Below the pieces are notes generated by a model. That model was not told the origin of the DNA and did no database searches. It worked only from the letters and a program-made list of their open reading frames with translations. Shown piece by piece: positions 37,429 to 49,761 of a stretch of 64,000 nucleotides of DNA. A program made the position numbers and the translations under genes. The DNA comes from Isoetes taiwanensis (lineage: Eukaryota > Streptophyta > Lycopodiopsida > Isoetales > Isoetaceae): the NCBI GenBank assembly GCA_021234155.1, contig JAJEKV010000079.1:4736417-4800416 (forward strand), in the 5' to 3' direction. How positions within the stretch are numbered: position 1 is the stretch's first letter; each line of letters starts with the position of its first letter.

Positions 37429-37772
37429 GAAAGAGACACGAACGCGCGACATGGCATTATTCTGCAACCATCTCCTAGGCCAATTGATTACGAACGTGTT
37501 AGACATGAGCTACTTTGGCGCTTCTTGGAGAAGGGGTGGTCTTCTGCCCACGAAACTTGGTCCCAAGGGTAACGCTGATGTTCTGAGTCCATTGGCAGAG
37601 CCAATTCACAGTTCTGAAGTGGCAGTTGCTCGTCCTTGGCCAGGGGCCTTCGGGAGAGGATCATTGGGGTGAACTGCTTCCAGAAGGTTTTAAGGGTTCA
37701 TCTTCTGGCGTCAACACCCTCCCTCTACGCGACGACATTGTGCAAGATTATAGTCGAATCTGACTAGGATAT
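37429..37772. repeat. Unit homologous to the palindrome arm at 2290-2640
   Basis: Shared landmarks are GGCATTATTCTGCAACCATC, GACATGAGCTACTTTGGCGC and CAACACCCTCCCTCTAC, in the same order and spacing as in the left arm at locus 1. There is no coding evidence. Confidence 0.8.
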
Positions 37773-39070
37773 GGCCTCCGAAACGTAAACCCTGTGTGTT
37801 ACTAGGTTATTGAAGGGTTTACGTTATGGAGGCAGAGTTTTGGTTGGTTGTACTTGGGACATGGTCGAGAAGCTGCAATTGAAAATGCAAAGCAATAGAA
37901 ACTGACAGAATGGGGTTTGGATTTATCCTCCTCCCAGTATAGTAATTAGAAGTCAAGAGCGCCTTTTGCAGTAGCAAGATTGTTTGGGATCGTTCGGGAT
38001 GGCTGACAGATCCAAACTCTATTATTTTAGTTGTCATGGCTCTGCATGCATGTTCAGAAATGATGCACCTAGTTATCTATAAAAACAACCACGTTTCGAC
38101 CTCCAAAACGTGAACCCTATGTGTTGCTAGGTTATTGTAGGATTTATGTTATGGAGGTTGAGTTTTGGTCATTTGCACTTGGGACATGGTCCAGAAGTTG
38201 CGGTTGAAGACACGAAGCAATAGGAACTGACGGAATGGGATTTGGATTTATCCTCCTCCCAGTGTGGCAATTAGAAGTCAAGAGCGCCTTTTGCAGTAGC
38301 AAGATGGTTTGGGATCGTTTGGGATGGCTGATAGATCCAAACTCTGTTATTTCAGTTGCCATAGCTCTGTATGCATGTTCAAAAATGATGCACCTAGTTA
38401 TCTATAAAAACAACCATGTTTCGACCTCCGAAACGTGAACCCTATGTGTTCCTAGGTTATTGTAGGGTTTATATTATGGATGTCGAGGTTTGGTCGTTCG
38501 CACTTGGGACATGGTCCAGAAGTTGCAGTTGAAGACACAAAGCAATAAGAACTGACAGACTAGGATTTGGATTTATCCTCCTCCTAGTGTGGCAATTAGA
38601 AGTCAAGAGTGCCTTTTGCAGTAGCAAGATTGTTTGGGATCGTTTGGGATGGCTGATAGATCCAAACTCTGTTATTTCAGTTGCCATAGCTCTGTATGCA
38701 TGTTCAAAAATGATGCACCTAGTTATCTATAAAAACAACCATGTTTCGGCCTCCGAAACGTGAACCCTATGTGTTCCTAGGTTATTGTAGGGTTTATATT
38801 ATGGATGTCGAGTTTTGGTCGTTCGCACTTGGGACATGGTCCAGAAGTTGCAGTTGAAGACACGAAGCAATAAGAACTGACAGACTAGGATTTGGATTTA
38901 TCCTCCTCCTAGTGTGGCAATTAGAAGTCAAGAGTGCCTTTTGCAGTAGCAAGATTGTTTGGGATCGTTTGGGATGGCCGATAGATCCAAACTTTGTTAT
39001 TTCAGTTGCCATAGCTCTGCATGCCCGTTTAGAAAGGGTGCACCTAGTTATTTATAAAAACAACCACACG
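37773..39070. repeat. 325-bp module repeated four times head to tail
   Basis: Modules start at about 37773, 38099, 38424 and 38749 (landmark CCTCC(G/A)AAACGT(G/A)AACCCT). Each corresponds to the 2640-2965 module found once per arm in the palindrome at 1885-3822. Modules 3 and 4 share private variants (GTTCCTAGG; TTTATATTATGGATGTCG), so they were duplicated most recently. A 72-residue minus-strand frame is open in all four. Confidence 0.9.
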
Positions 39071-40374
39071 AAGGTTCACAAAGGCTGAACGGAGCTAGAA
39101 GAGCAGCTAAAATAGTTGTTGCAGTGTCGATTCATGCTATGGATATGGCAGAAAGACATCTCTGCCCTATTACTTCCGGATCTTCTTGTAGAAGGGGATG
39201 ATTCGTGGGGATATGGCCGCCATCCCTTGCATCTTGCCCTCTTGTAGCAGATCATGACATGGTAGGGTATGCTTCTTTTGGTGTTTGACATATTGCTTGA
39301 AGGATGCTACTCAAACTAGCATTTAGCCATGGTTTCTAGTCCATTTGTGTCCTTGAATCCTTTGTGCTATTGCTAGGGATTTGTGGTCTTTATCCTGGCA
39401 AGGTTTTCAGTTCTGAATAGTCTTACCCTCTTCTAGTTTCTTGGTTGCACTCACTACACTTGGAGGCTACACTCACTGCAGGTGTATTCAGATTGAGCTG
39501 GTGGTGTATATCAGGGCTTTTGTGCTGTTTGTAGGGGTTTTGGTCACAAGCCATATGCACAACCGGGTGTTTGGGCTCTTGTGATTTGAGTGGATGTGGT
39601 GGATAGTGGCTTCACTATCTGCCCTTGCGCTTTAAATGCACATGGGCTTTAGAATTTTCCAGCTGTCAAACCATTCCCCTTCCTAGCTAGCTAGGGGAAG
39701 ATCAAGTTCTATAAGCCAACATTGAATCAGTCGGATTGGTTAAGGAAAGGAATCAAACAAGGTATCCAGGACGGGAGGCCATGGTTCTTTACTGTTGTAT
39801 GGAGCATCAGGGTGCTATGCTGGAGACTGAGCAAGGGGAGCGACTAGACCACCCCTTTGGGGCAGGCCTGTGTGAAATCTAGAGGGAAGACGGAGCATAC
39901 TCTTATAGTACTGATGAAGGATGTGTGCCAAGTCAAGTTAACGCGCGGGGCTTATTGCTCTTCTCTGTTTCTCTGTGGTTATAGCTCCCGATCTTAATGT
40001 GGATTCCCTCTTTGATTGACTTGAGAGAGACTAGTCTGGATTGAGCTCCTGATCTTGGTCTTTGGACACCTAAATTGAAGGGAGAAGTGAGGTGCAGCTG
40101 ATGCATGGAAAGAATGAAGAGCTGCTCCTGTAGTACACCTGTTGGGAAGAAGCTCGGATGTGAGTCCGCTATAGTATCGAGAGGTGGCAAAGAAGATCTG
40201 CGAGCTGCTCTAGTTTTAGTACTAAGTTAGCTAGTGCCTCACTCTCACTCGTCTTTTTGGGTGTGGTGCAAATTTTTCCAATCTAGTCTGTTAAGAGGCT
40301 TATAAATAAGGTTGTATACCATATTTATTATAATATATAAAATATCTTGCCTTAAAAAAAAAAAAAAGAAAAAA
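39071..40374 (+). mobile_element. Possible retroposed relic ending in a poly(A) tract
   Basis: The segment ends in AAATATCTTGCCTT followed by a 14-bp A run (40353-40367), a retroposed 3' end. Inside, GWLRKGIKQGIQDGRPWFF near 39738 looks coding-like. It could be the tail of another L1-like LINE or a processed transcript. The 5' limit is unclear, and no target duplication was found. Confidence 0.3.
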
Positions 40375-42646
40375 CTATATTAGATTTCAACAAGAAACCC
40401 TATAAGGTTTCCAGCAAAGTCCCACCCAAATCGGGAGTAGATAAAACCATCGTTGATATTCCCGTTGTACAAGCCCAAACACAATTAGTAATGAGCGTGA
40501 TATTTTCTATGTTGATATGGTTCTTTTGACATGTAGTATTTAAGGAGGCATGCATATACTTCTATGGCAATTGTACATCAACTTATATTTTCTGTCCTCA
40601 GTTTGAACATATGTCAATGATTTATGGTTGCTTGTTTCCTATTTCATCAGCATGATTTCTTACTTGCCATTTCATTATATCATTACCTAATAAATTGGAA
40701 ATGATTGCAATGGTTATGCTTATCAGTGGACTAAAGAATCTTTAGAATGGACATGTCATGATTTTAAGCGGAAGAAAAAATATTTAAGTTGAAGACTTCA
40801 AATTTAAGGTTCTATTACGTCGATGTAATGGTAGATCTAAAATTTTATTAGTTAGTGAAGCGTTAGATGAAAGTTCATTTCGCATGTCAAAGTAGGCGTG
40901 ATAAAGTAAACTGCTTTGTTTCTTCATTATCATACATTCACTTTCATCTGATAGGATGTCATACTTAAGAACAATTCCACCATGTTAATCTGCCTAGGGA
41001 AGCTTTTAAAGCAAGGCAAAGCCATTTCAAACATGGGCGGGAATGAGAATTCTTGTATGGAGTGGGTAACTTTACTTGGGAGGGAGGGAATCAAAACATG
41101 CGAGGACAAGATAAACACTGGCAAGTGGTTGTTTCACACTAGGATGGCTCATTAGAAAAATTAAAGTACAGAAGAATGTGTATAAAAGGGAACAAATAAT
41201 GCGTAAGGGGTTCCTCTACAATTAAACATTTAACATGATCCTAAGCTTTAAAGTTTAAAATTACGAACGGCCGAGATGAATTCTGATTAACGGTCAAGAT
41301 CGTGATCCGCCTCCTAACATTCTATTGGCTAGAATTGAACTACAGTTAATATATGTTTCCAGAAGGAAGTCTGGCGCCGTTCCTCCCCTTGCCGCCGGAA
41401 TTCTTTAGAGGATTTGATGCTGTTTGTAGATCCCAGAGACGTGTAGACATGAGTTTTTTTCCTTCTCGCAAGCATTGGACACTGTTTCATTAACTGGAAG
41501 TGAAGCTAAGTACGCAGCTATGGTGGACCCTGAGTGCCGGTGACTAATGGCGAATCGCCTCAAGAAAGCTCAAGATCCCGGCTTTGATCCCCAGTGCATA
41601 GATTGCATAGATTTACAGCTGCAAAATCCCTAGTGCGGCCTGCATCTCGACTGCGGCCCAGATCCTTTTGAACTGCGCCCAGATCTACGCTCACCTTGCT
41701 TTCTGTTTGCCACGGTTGCCTTGCTTGCCGCGACCTCTTCTTACAGGCCTGATCAAGTTTTGTAGCTACTCGATTTCATCTGCTGGCCCCGGATTCATTA
41801 CCATAAGCTGCGCTTTGCCACAATTCTTCTGCCAAAATGCCTGCATTCAAATCTGTTTTTCAGGGCACAAGGGCCAGGTTACCCCAGCGCAAAGGGATTC
41901 TTTGGATTCTTGCAGGCTTTGATGGTTCTGGTGGAGGAAATGGCCCAGAGATTTGAATTTATCTGCTTCATCTTGTCTCCAAAATACAAAAATGGTACAA
42001 GAATGGTACATGTTACTCTGGAACAAAACAGGGATAGTCTATATTTTTTTCTCGACACTATAGCCAGCTTAATTTTTCTCTTTCTTATCAGCCTGAAAAA
42101 CCAGATTATTAACAGGCATTACATCCTTCAATGCTGCCATGGTCGGAAGTATTTGTCCAAAGCCCATTGAGAGCAGAGATCAAGAAGCTGCAAATTGGTC
42201 CGACCATTTTTTGTTTCTTGCTTGCTCCTGTCATTTGATTTGATGAATGTGTCCATTTAAGCTCCCTATGGAGTATCTTCCCTCTTATTGGAGTGCTTAA
42301 TAACTAAGATTTGGCAACGATGATAGGGATGCTAGCTTTGACATATTCTTTATTCTTTGATGTGGTTGTGCTTCTGTTTAACATATTCTTTGATGTGTTG
42401 TGATAAATTTAAACATCAATTTGGTTTTCTCCATTGAAATTTTCAATTTAAAATAGCTCTCGATCAAAGACTATAAAACAAGAGCTTTATCCTAAACTTT
42501 GTGGAGTATTCTATCTCGATCTTGGTTGTGGAGTATTTTATCTCGATCTTGGTTGTGATAGAAAAATTCAGAAAGAATGGTAAACAAAACACCACTGGCC
42601 TGAAAACAACAATGATATCAGAGCTAAAAACAACAATCGTGAAAGT
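40375..42646. other. No confident gene
   Basis: AT-rich to about 41200. 41260-41340 holds ACGGTCAAGATCGTGATCC, similar to words near 5825 and 9410. The remainder has only short frames. Confidence 0.4.
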
Positions 42647-42661
42647 AATAAAACAATGCTT

Positions 42662-45114
42662 CTTGGGATCTTCTGGGTCCGGCCTTTCTTCGGGCAATAA
42701 GGGGGGCTTGGGAGGCTCGATATCTACACCCAGCTCTGTCCACAGGTTTTATCACTCTGGTCCCAAAGGTGGCTAGGCCACAAAAGCTAAACGAATGGAG
42801 ACCCATAGCGCTGACTAACGTGCTTTATAAGGTCATCATGAAGACCATTGCCAATCGACTGAAGCCAATCCTCAATAAGGTCATTGGAAGTGAGCAAACA
42901 GCTTTCTTACCAGGTAGGCATATTCTGGATAACTTTATCGCAGCAAGAGAAGGATTGCATTGGTGTAAACTCTCCAAACAGAATTGTGTTTTTTTGAAAA
43001 TGGATTTTCGCAAGGCTTATGATACTCTTCGCTGGAGGGGACTTCAGGATATTATGCTACATATGGGCTTTGATGCTTCCTTTGTTGAGATGTCTTTAGG
43101 CCTCAACAAACTTGCTTCAGCATCAGTTTTGATTAATGGGCAACCCTCGGGGCTGTTTGAACTGAGAAAAGGTGTCAGGCAAGGTTGCCCTCTGGCACCT
43201 TATTTGTTTTTGATCATAGCAAATTTACTTACGAAGATGGTAGAGTTCAAAATATCTGAGGGCACTCTCACTGGTCTTCAGCTCCCTAACTCCTCGCAAA
43301 AGCTTTCAATTATGCAGTATGCGGATGACACGTTCATTTTCCTCAGATATGATGACTCTAGCTCTGCAGCCTTCCATGAAATTGTAGATGCATTCGGGAA
43401 GTTATCAGGGATTGAGCTCAATGCGACAAAATGTGCAGTTATTTGGCCCTTCAAGGCCGATGTTGATCCGAGGGTAAAAGACTTTGGATTTCGCATCCTC
43501 AAAGATGAAGCCACAAAATTGCTTGGTTTACCCCTGGTCCTCTCCGATAATCTAAAAGGACTCTGGACCCCTATTCTGGACAACCTGAGAAAGAAGGTCA
43601 ACTTATGGTCAGCAAAAGGCTTTGCGATCATTTGGAAAGATTGCGGTTGCCAATCAGATCCTTGCAGCTTCTCATGTATACTATTCCTCAGCTATGGTAG
43701 CTCCTAAGTACATTTATAATCAAATCCAAACCATCATCAGGAAGTTTATATGGGGGGGAGGAAAGCATAAGGTGGCATGGTCGGTACTATGTATGGATCG
43801 AAAGGAAGGTGGGATGGGGTGCAAGGACTTGGAAACTCAAGCTCGTGTACTTTCATGAGGCAAATATGTGTGGAGAGCACTACAAGGTATCACCTCCCCC
43901 CAAACAGACTTTGTCAAATATTGGCTTCAACGTTGTACTTTAAAAGGTAAGCCTTCTTTACCCGGGGAGGAAATGGGTTCCTTCTTTTATAGTTACAAAA
44001 TTGGCCCGGCACATCACCAATTATCACGAAAACTTTCTGAGGCTTGGTTAGAGGTTCAAAGTCTTTTTAAGCCAATGGAAGCTCAGGGGAGGTTTGGAAA
44101 GTTTGAGCATTTTCTCGGAACACTTTCGGATATGGATGAGAAATAACCTCCCTCTAGCTCTCACACCCCCATCATCTTTCTTAAATGGAGGTCAGCAGAA
44201 TCACTAGAGTGGCACATCTTTGGGATGGTGTCACGGTGGCTCTCTGGTCTCGCTTTTAAAGAAAAGGTTCAAGGTGCGGGGAGGGTGATAGGAAGATCTA
44301 CCCGGTGAAAAATATGTAGTACTTTGGCTAATATTTCAGGACAGGAAGGCCCCAGTGACAGATGGGCCTGTAAGCAGGAAGAGAAATATGTTGTCAGCAC
44401 GATATATTGCCTTCTCCGTGATGACTCCCCCCTTAAAGCTGCTGACAGGTTGGGAGTTGATACTTGTCACCAGAGCAAAACAACTACTAGCTAAGTCATG
44501 GACTTCACTCTGCTCAAGAAGGTTGCAATTTTTCAGATGGTTAGCTTTACTGGGGGAGGATTGAGCACTATGGAGAGACTCTACGAAATGGGATTCTTAG
44601 TGTGACGATGCCCGCTTGGATGCAATACCTCGAAACCCTCACTCATTTATTCTTTTGCCCCAAGGTCATGATCTTCTGGGATTGGGTGTGTCCGCTCATT
44701 GGTACCAATGATCTACAATGGCCAGGAATAATTGTAGCTACTGATGGAGATGTTATCTCTGCATCTCTGCTCAACATAGGGCTGTGGACAATATGGAAGC
44801 ATAGGTGTGGTATTACTATGGGGGGACAACAATTCTCCTTGGACAAGATGAAGAATATTTTTAATATGGAGGTGGCTCTCATGGCTCTCGCCCATCATCG
44901 AAAATATGGGCTCAACTATAACAAAGCTCTAGACAGGATTGGTATGATCCAAGGATTTTATGTGTTCTTTAAGTGTCACTGGTTAGTAGATGATGATCTG
45001 AGTACAGGAATGCAAAGGCTAGCTTTATTAATCCCATAAGTGGGATATATGTATAACACTTTCTCTATAATATAACATATTCATACCCTAAAAAAAAAAA
45101 AATAAAAAAATAAA
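42662..45114 (+). mobile_element. 5'-truncated L1-like LINE
   Basis: This non-LTR retrotransposon copy has reverse transcriptase, a C-terminal zinc-binding region and a poly(A) tail with interruptions (45089-45114). It is flanked by a 15-bp target duplication AATAAAACAATGCTT at 42647-42661 and 45115-45129, although the A-rich start of the right copy could belong to the tail. The endonuclease and ORF1 are missing, the usual result of incomplete reverse transcription from the 3' end. It lies on the plus strand, immediately left of the Tat element. Confidence 0.9.
42745..45039 (+). pseudogene. LINE ORF2 remnant: reverse transcriptase and zf-RVT region
   Basis: The first stretch (to 43707) starts inside the RT domain at GFITLVPKVARPQKLNEWRP. 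It then shows ALTNVLYKVIMKTIANRLK, FLPGRHILDN, FLKMDFRKAYD (catalytic Asp), GVRQGCPLAPYLF and the catalytic box MQYADDTF. A frameshift near 43620 moves coding to another frame (KIAVANQILAASHVYYSSAM; KFIWGGGKHKVAW; RKEGGMGCKDL to 43858). A stop follows, then MWRALQGI. The zinc-finger-like reverse-transcriptase-associated region is at about 44630-44810 (TLTHLFFCPKVMIFWDWV, LWTIWKHRC). Expected APE endonuclease sequence upstream is absent. The breaks mean no functional product. There is no sign of host use. Confidence 0.9.
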
Positions 45115-45213
45115 AATAAAACAATGCTTAAAGACCATAGTTAATTTTAGATATTATGGTAAAAAATAATACAATTTTCAAATTTTCAACATATTGTTTT
45201 TTTTAATGCCATG

Positions 45214-47372
45214 TGTTAGCCTAAAACCTGGAATTTTAGTCTAACCTCAAAGGGAGCTCAAACAAAGTGGTTAGAACCTCCAGATCACTTAGGGTGATCA
45301 ATCCTTATCATGTGAAACAAGAAAATTGTTTTTGAAGTGCTAGTTGTCTCAAAATCACTGAAATCCCTGAAACTAAAAAAACTGTCAGAGCAAAATTTGA
45401 CCTTGCAGACAAACCCTGTGAGATTTTTGAGATCTGGTTGTTGGTATAGATGGTCAACAAACAGAGAAAACTTTTGGTGAAAATTTGGCTTGATTTGAAT
45501 AAGGGAAGGTCAAGAAAATCGAGGTCAAAGTCAGGCCAAAAAGTTGGCCAGTGCCAAAACAGAGAGCCAAAATTTGCAGATGGAGTTTGATAAGGAATTT
45601 TGGGTTGGGATCTGTTGCAGGCAACTTCAGAATAGCCTCTAGATCACGTGCATAGGGTTTAAATAGCAAAAGGATGCTTTAATTTTTCTGTAAGTAGCCA
45701 AAACTATATAAAAAAAGCTAACTCTGTAACAGTTATGAGAAAAAATCTTTTTATAGGTTTTCTCAGAATATATAGACTTTTAAGATCTTTACAAAGATGA
45801 AATGCAACTGCCTGAAGGGGACATAACTTGGAATAAATGTTTTTGGTTTTGTATTTAGCTTTAAGCTTTTAAAAAGACAATGCAAAGTTACAAAAGATGA
45901 ATGATCAATGATGACAATAGTTTTCCAGGCAAAGAATATGCATTATAGCAATGTGATACAGAAAATGTGATAATGTCAACAGGGTATTACCAAAATTGAA
46001 AAATAATAGTGCTTGGGAGCAATTTCAAGGCTGTCTAAACATCTCGAGAGCTTCAAAACTTCCAATGAAGCAACATGGAATGATTATTTGAGTTGCAATT
46101 GAAGTGCCTCAATGTGGAACGGGTCACACCGAGCCGGATCTTCAACTTCAAGCAATGTTGAGCAGAGTAGAGCGAGATAATATCAAGAAATATTCAGTGC
46201 GTCAAAATCACAGAGGTATATCTCTGAGGGACGTGTTGATTTGATCTGTATTGCTGGCTTAAGAACCGTTCTTCCCACAAACTAGCTCGGCCGAGTGATT
46301 TAAGGCCAAATTTGAGCAATTTCTCTCGGATCAAGTGCCATAGAGGATCCCCAAGGTCTCGGAAAAGGTTCAGGAGATAATTTCGGGTGAAAATTGGCGG
46401 GCTTCAATCAAATTTAGGCACGAATTGGCCGGATTTAGCAGTCTCCCCTATTTTTTAGGGTTCATCGAAAAATTCTAAAGGGTTATATATCCCACAGGCC
46501 GAAAAGGTTTTGGCGACTCCTGTATATAAGGAATAACGTTGACCAGTCTAATAAGATTGCGTGCCATGCAGAGGGGACAACCAGCCCGGGTGCCCGCCCC
46601 CCCCACCGCCACGTGGAAATGGGAATGAAAATGGGGTGTGACGTGGGTAGAAATAGATAGGGTAGATAGGCTAGAATAGGTTTTTTATTTTTATGGCACG
46701 CATCCCAAGAATCCAAATTTGAAGGCCTTCCCAAGGGTTTTTCTCAAAATTTAAAAGGCCAAATTAGCTCTTTTTTGCCAAGCTTTCCATCTAGAGAGAT
46801 TTTAGGTTGAACTGAAACATTTGAATTTTTGCCCCTTTTGACCCATGATCAATGAATACTGCAACTTGGGGATGGTGAAAAAATCATGGAAAAAGAGGGG
46901 GAAAAGGTGCAAATAGACTATAATAGGGTTTAGGAAGATGAAATGAGGGTGAGAATAGAGTTTTCTTGCCTTTTCCAGTTTTCAAGATCATTAGGGGGCA
47001 ATTCTCAAATGAAGGAAGGACCAATAAAAAATGGGTAGTGGAATGATGAGAAAGGAACTCAAAAAAAGTGGAAAAAAAGGTGAGAGAAAGGTTTTATGAA
47101 GGCTCTTGGGATATAAAAAAGGTGGATATAAGATGAATGGAATGGGGAACAAAATGGGTACCTCTGTAGCACCTGATTCCATCACACATTATTTCTAAAG
47201 CTCAAATCATACCTCATAGTGAAAATAAGTTTGCTCAAAAGCCTAAGGGTCTTCCAAACTTTTATAAGGGTCTTCCAAACTTCAAGGCTAGAATAAGAGC
47301 AAATTTCACCTCCAAGATGGCCTTCTCATGTGTGTGACCTCAAAATTACTAATGCAACTCAAGTAAGCTTCA
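45214..47372 (-). repeat. 3' LTR, second part (in element orientation)
   Basis: Matches 56697-58857. Differences include many small indel clusters (for example around 45615, 45727, 46030, 46240, 46285 and 46590), along with long identical runs. The outer end GGCTAACA is followed by the CCATG target duplication. Confidence 0.9.
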
Positions 47373-48697
47373 ATATGTAGCATAATAACAGGGGGTTGCT
47401 TTTGTATTTTTATACTTTTTTCCCTAAGGTTTTTATATGATTTCATGGTGTATTCTTGTGGATGTACTAATGCGTTATTATCTAGAGTCTTGATATCTGC
47501 CTCCTTATTTTTTTATGGCACTTGCCAATGGTTTAACCCCTTAAAAAAAAAAAAAAAAAACACATGGCATGCAGAGCTCGAGAGGTATTGTTTTAGGTTT
47601 TGCTTTAGGGTTTTTAGGTGTCGATTTTTCAGCCGGAATAGAACGATGGCATGCTTCACCATATACTTCAAGACATCTGTGCAGGTTCGAAATATAGGCG
47701 GCTTAAGACTTTGGTCCGGTGAATCCAAAATTTTTTCCAGAGCTTCTTTCCAATTGAGCATTTGATTTCATCAGCAAAAAATGGGTTTTCTCTTCTGGAT
47801 ACTGCAGACAGACGATATCCGAGCTCAAGACTAGTTGAAGTTCCAACTTGGTGTTTTTTTTCCTGGGTTCTCACTGTGGTTCCTCAATCTTGGTCGCTTT
47901 TAGTGTTTCCTGTCTTCTAGCTGGGATGTGCTTCATATTCTGCCCTCCTTTTTCCTTCTTATGCAGATTCGGCAGTACAGATGGCAAGCAGACGGTAGAA
48001 GCAGAGTTTTTTTGAGCTTTTTTGCAGATGGATGAGGACGGAATGAAGCATGCGTAAAGAATGGCATTCTTCCCTTTTTGTTTTTTACAGAGCAGAGGGC
48101 AGGGCCATTTTCAATGTGTAACAGTAAAACAACATGGCGGGGCACAAGATTGGCATATATTTTATAGCAATGGAGGGCTGGCTTCTTGCTGGCTCTTTCG
48201 AAATATTCAAGAAGCATTATCTGCAACATCTTCAAACATTCTTTACAGAGTGGCGGGCAATGAAATGAGAGGAGGTGGCAAAAAATAGATGGTGATTGAT
48301 TCCTCTATAGATCCGATAGCAGGGTATGGCTGAAGAAACAACTGAATGTTTTTCTGTGCTCCATCCTTTTTTCTGTAGATTCAGCAGCAGGAAAAAGAAA
48401 TAATCATGGCATGTTCAAGTACAGCATGTTCAAGTACAGATGTCTTTCGAAGTTTTTTCTTAGGTATGGAAATTATTGTGGCTTTAATTGGTCCAGCGGC
48501 AGATATGGTGGCTGTCCTCTCTGGAATAAGCCTCCCCTTGTTTTCAGACATCCGTTATTTCGTCTGCCATGTTCTTGACTGCAATGGCTCATCAGTTTTA
48601 TTTGCTTTTGCTGAACACTGGTATGGATATTTTGCGGTAATTGCTCGGGCATTTTAAGGTCATTACAAGGGCCGATGCACTGCGGTTGCCATTATGG

Positions 48698-49315
48698 TTT
48701 GTTGAGGAAATGCCAAAGCAAGAATCAAGAACTTCGATTAGACTTTACTAGTCTCTTAGGCCCGCTTTTTCATGTGGGTAATTCAACTTATATTTTCTCG
48801 TAAGTGACCTCCTTTCTCATTCTTTTACTTTATTTTCTCCTCCATCTTGCAAGAGCAATATCTTTTGGACTTGTGCTTGCAACATAAGTGATGTATCTCA
48901 ATAAAATTTGGACCCGGATCAGTAACGATTCCCTATTACTATACAAAATAAACTTTACAATGGATGTCCCGATAACAAATAGAAAAATACCACCTGCTTT
49001 GTGACCTCACTAACATGCACATGGAGGTACAAACGATTTTATGCTTTCTATAGCGCTAGTAGATTTAGTTCCAACTTTGAACTGTGTTGTTACACGGGCA
49101 TAACCAATTAATTTTTTTTTTTTTTTTTCGCAGGTTGTCTTGACATTTCTAGTATATGAAAAGCGTAATAACCTTCGGATCATGATGAAAATGCATGGTC
49201 TTGGAGATGCTCCATACCGGGTGATTACTTATGGGTATTTTTTAGTGCTTTCCATATTCTACATGTTCGCTTTTGTGCTATTCGGATCTTTTGTTGGTAA
49301 GAACATTTTCATTTA
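48698..49315 (+). pseudogene. Captured ABCA-type ABC transporter fragment (two exons and an intron)
   Basis: The parent protein would be a plant ABCA-subfamily full-fold exporter in a membrane. Exon 1 reads FVEEMPKQESRT, then after a frameshift RLDFTSLLGPLFH, then VIQLIFS, up to a strong CTC|GTAAGT donor (48799). Exon 2 starts after a long T-run and CGCAG (49133) with VVLTFLVYEKRNNLRIMMKM and HGLGDAPYRVITYGYFL, then FGSFVGKNIF. These resemble the first membrane domain of plant ABCA proteins (LGPLFFTWV...LFPVVLTTLVYEK...RIMMKMHGLGD). The intron, with its splice sites, is kept, so capture was at DNA level. The rest of the transporter, including ATPase motifs, is absent. Two frameshifts are visible. 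Confidence 0.75.
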
Positions 49316-49761
49316 TACATCCTTACTCCTTTCGCTCACCACTATACATGCTAATACAAATGTAATCAGTAATTGAACTATATTCCCTTGTTTGAGACTT
49401 GAAGATATTCAGGTTCAATTCTTATGGAATACAACTTATTTTCTACTTGGTCACAAGATTGTGAACTTACAAATAACTTTTAGGTTTTTTTTGTAGCAAC
49501 TTTTGTCATTCTCTTCAATGTAATGGCTTGTTTTTAGCTCTACTACCATTTTCTATTATGATTCATATTCATTAAGGAATCTCCATGCACAGATATTATA
49601 TGCACTAAGGAATCTCCATGCACGGATATTACATGCACAATATTACATGCAGAAGTGAAACTAAAATTATTACATGCATTTATGGATTTCTTAGTGCCCT
49701 TCCATCCATCATTGGAGTATTAGATAAAGTCTATATCTACACCATCCTTAAGGCCCCGAAG

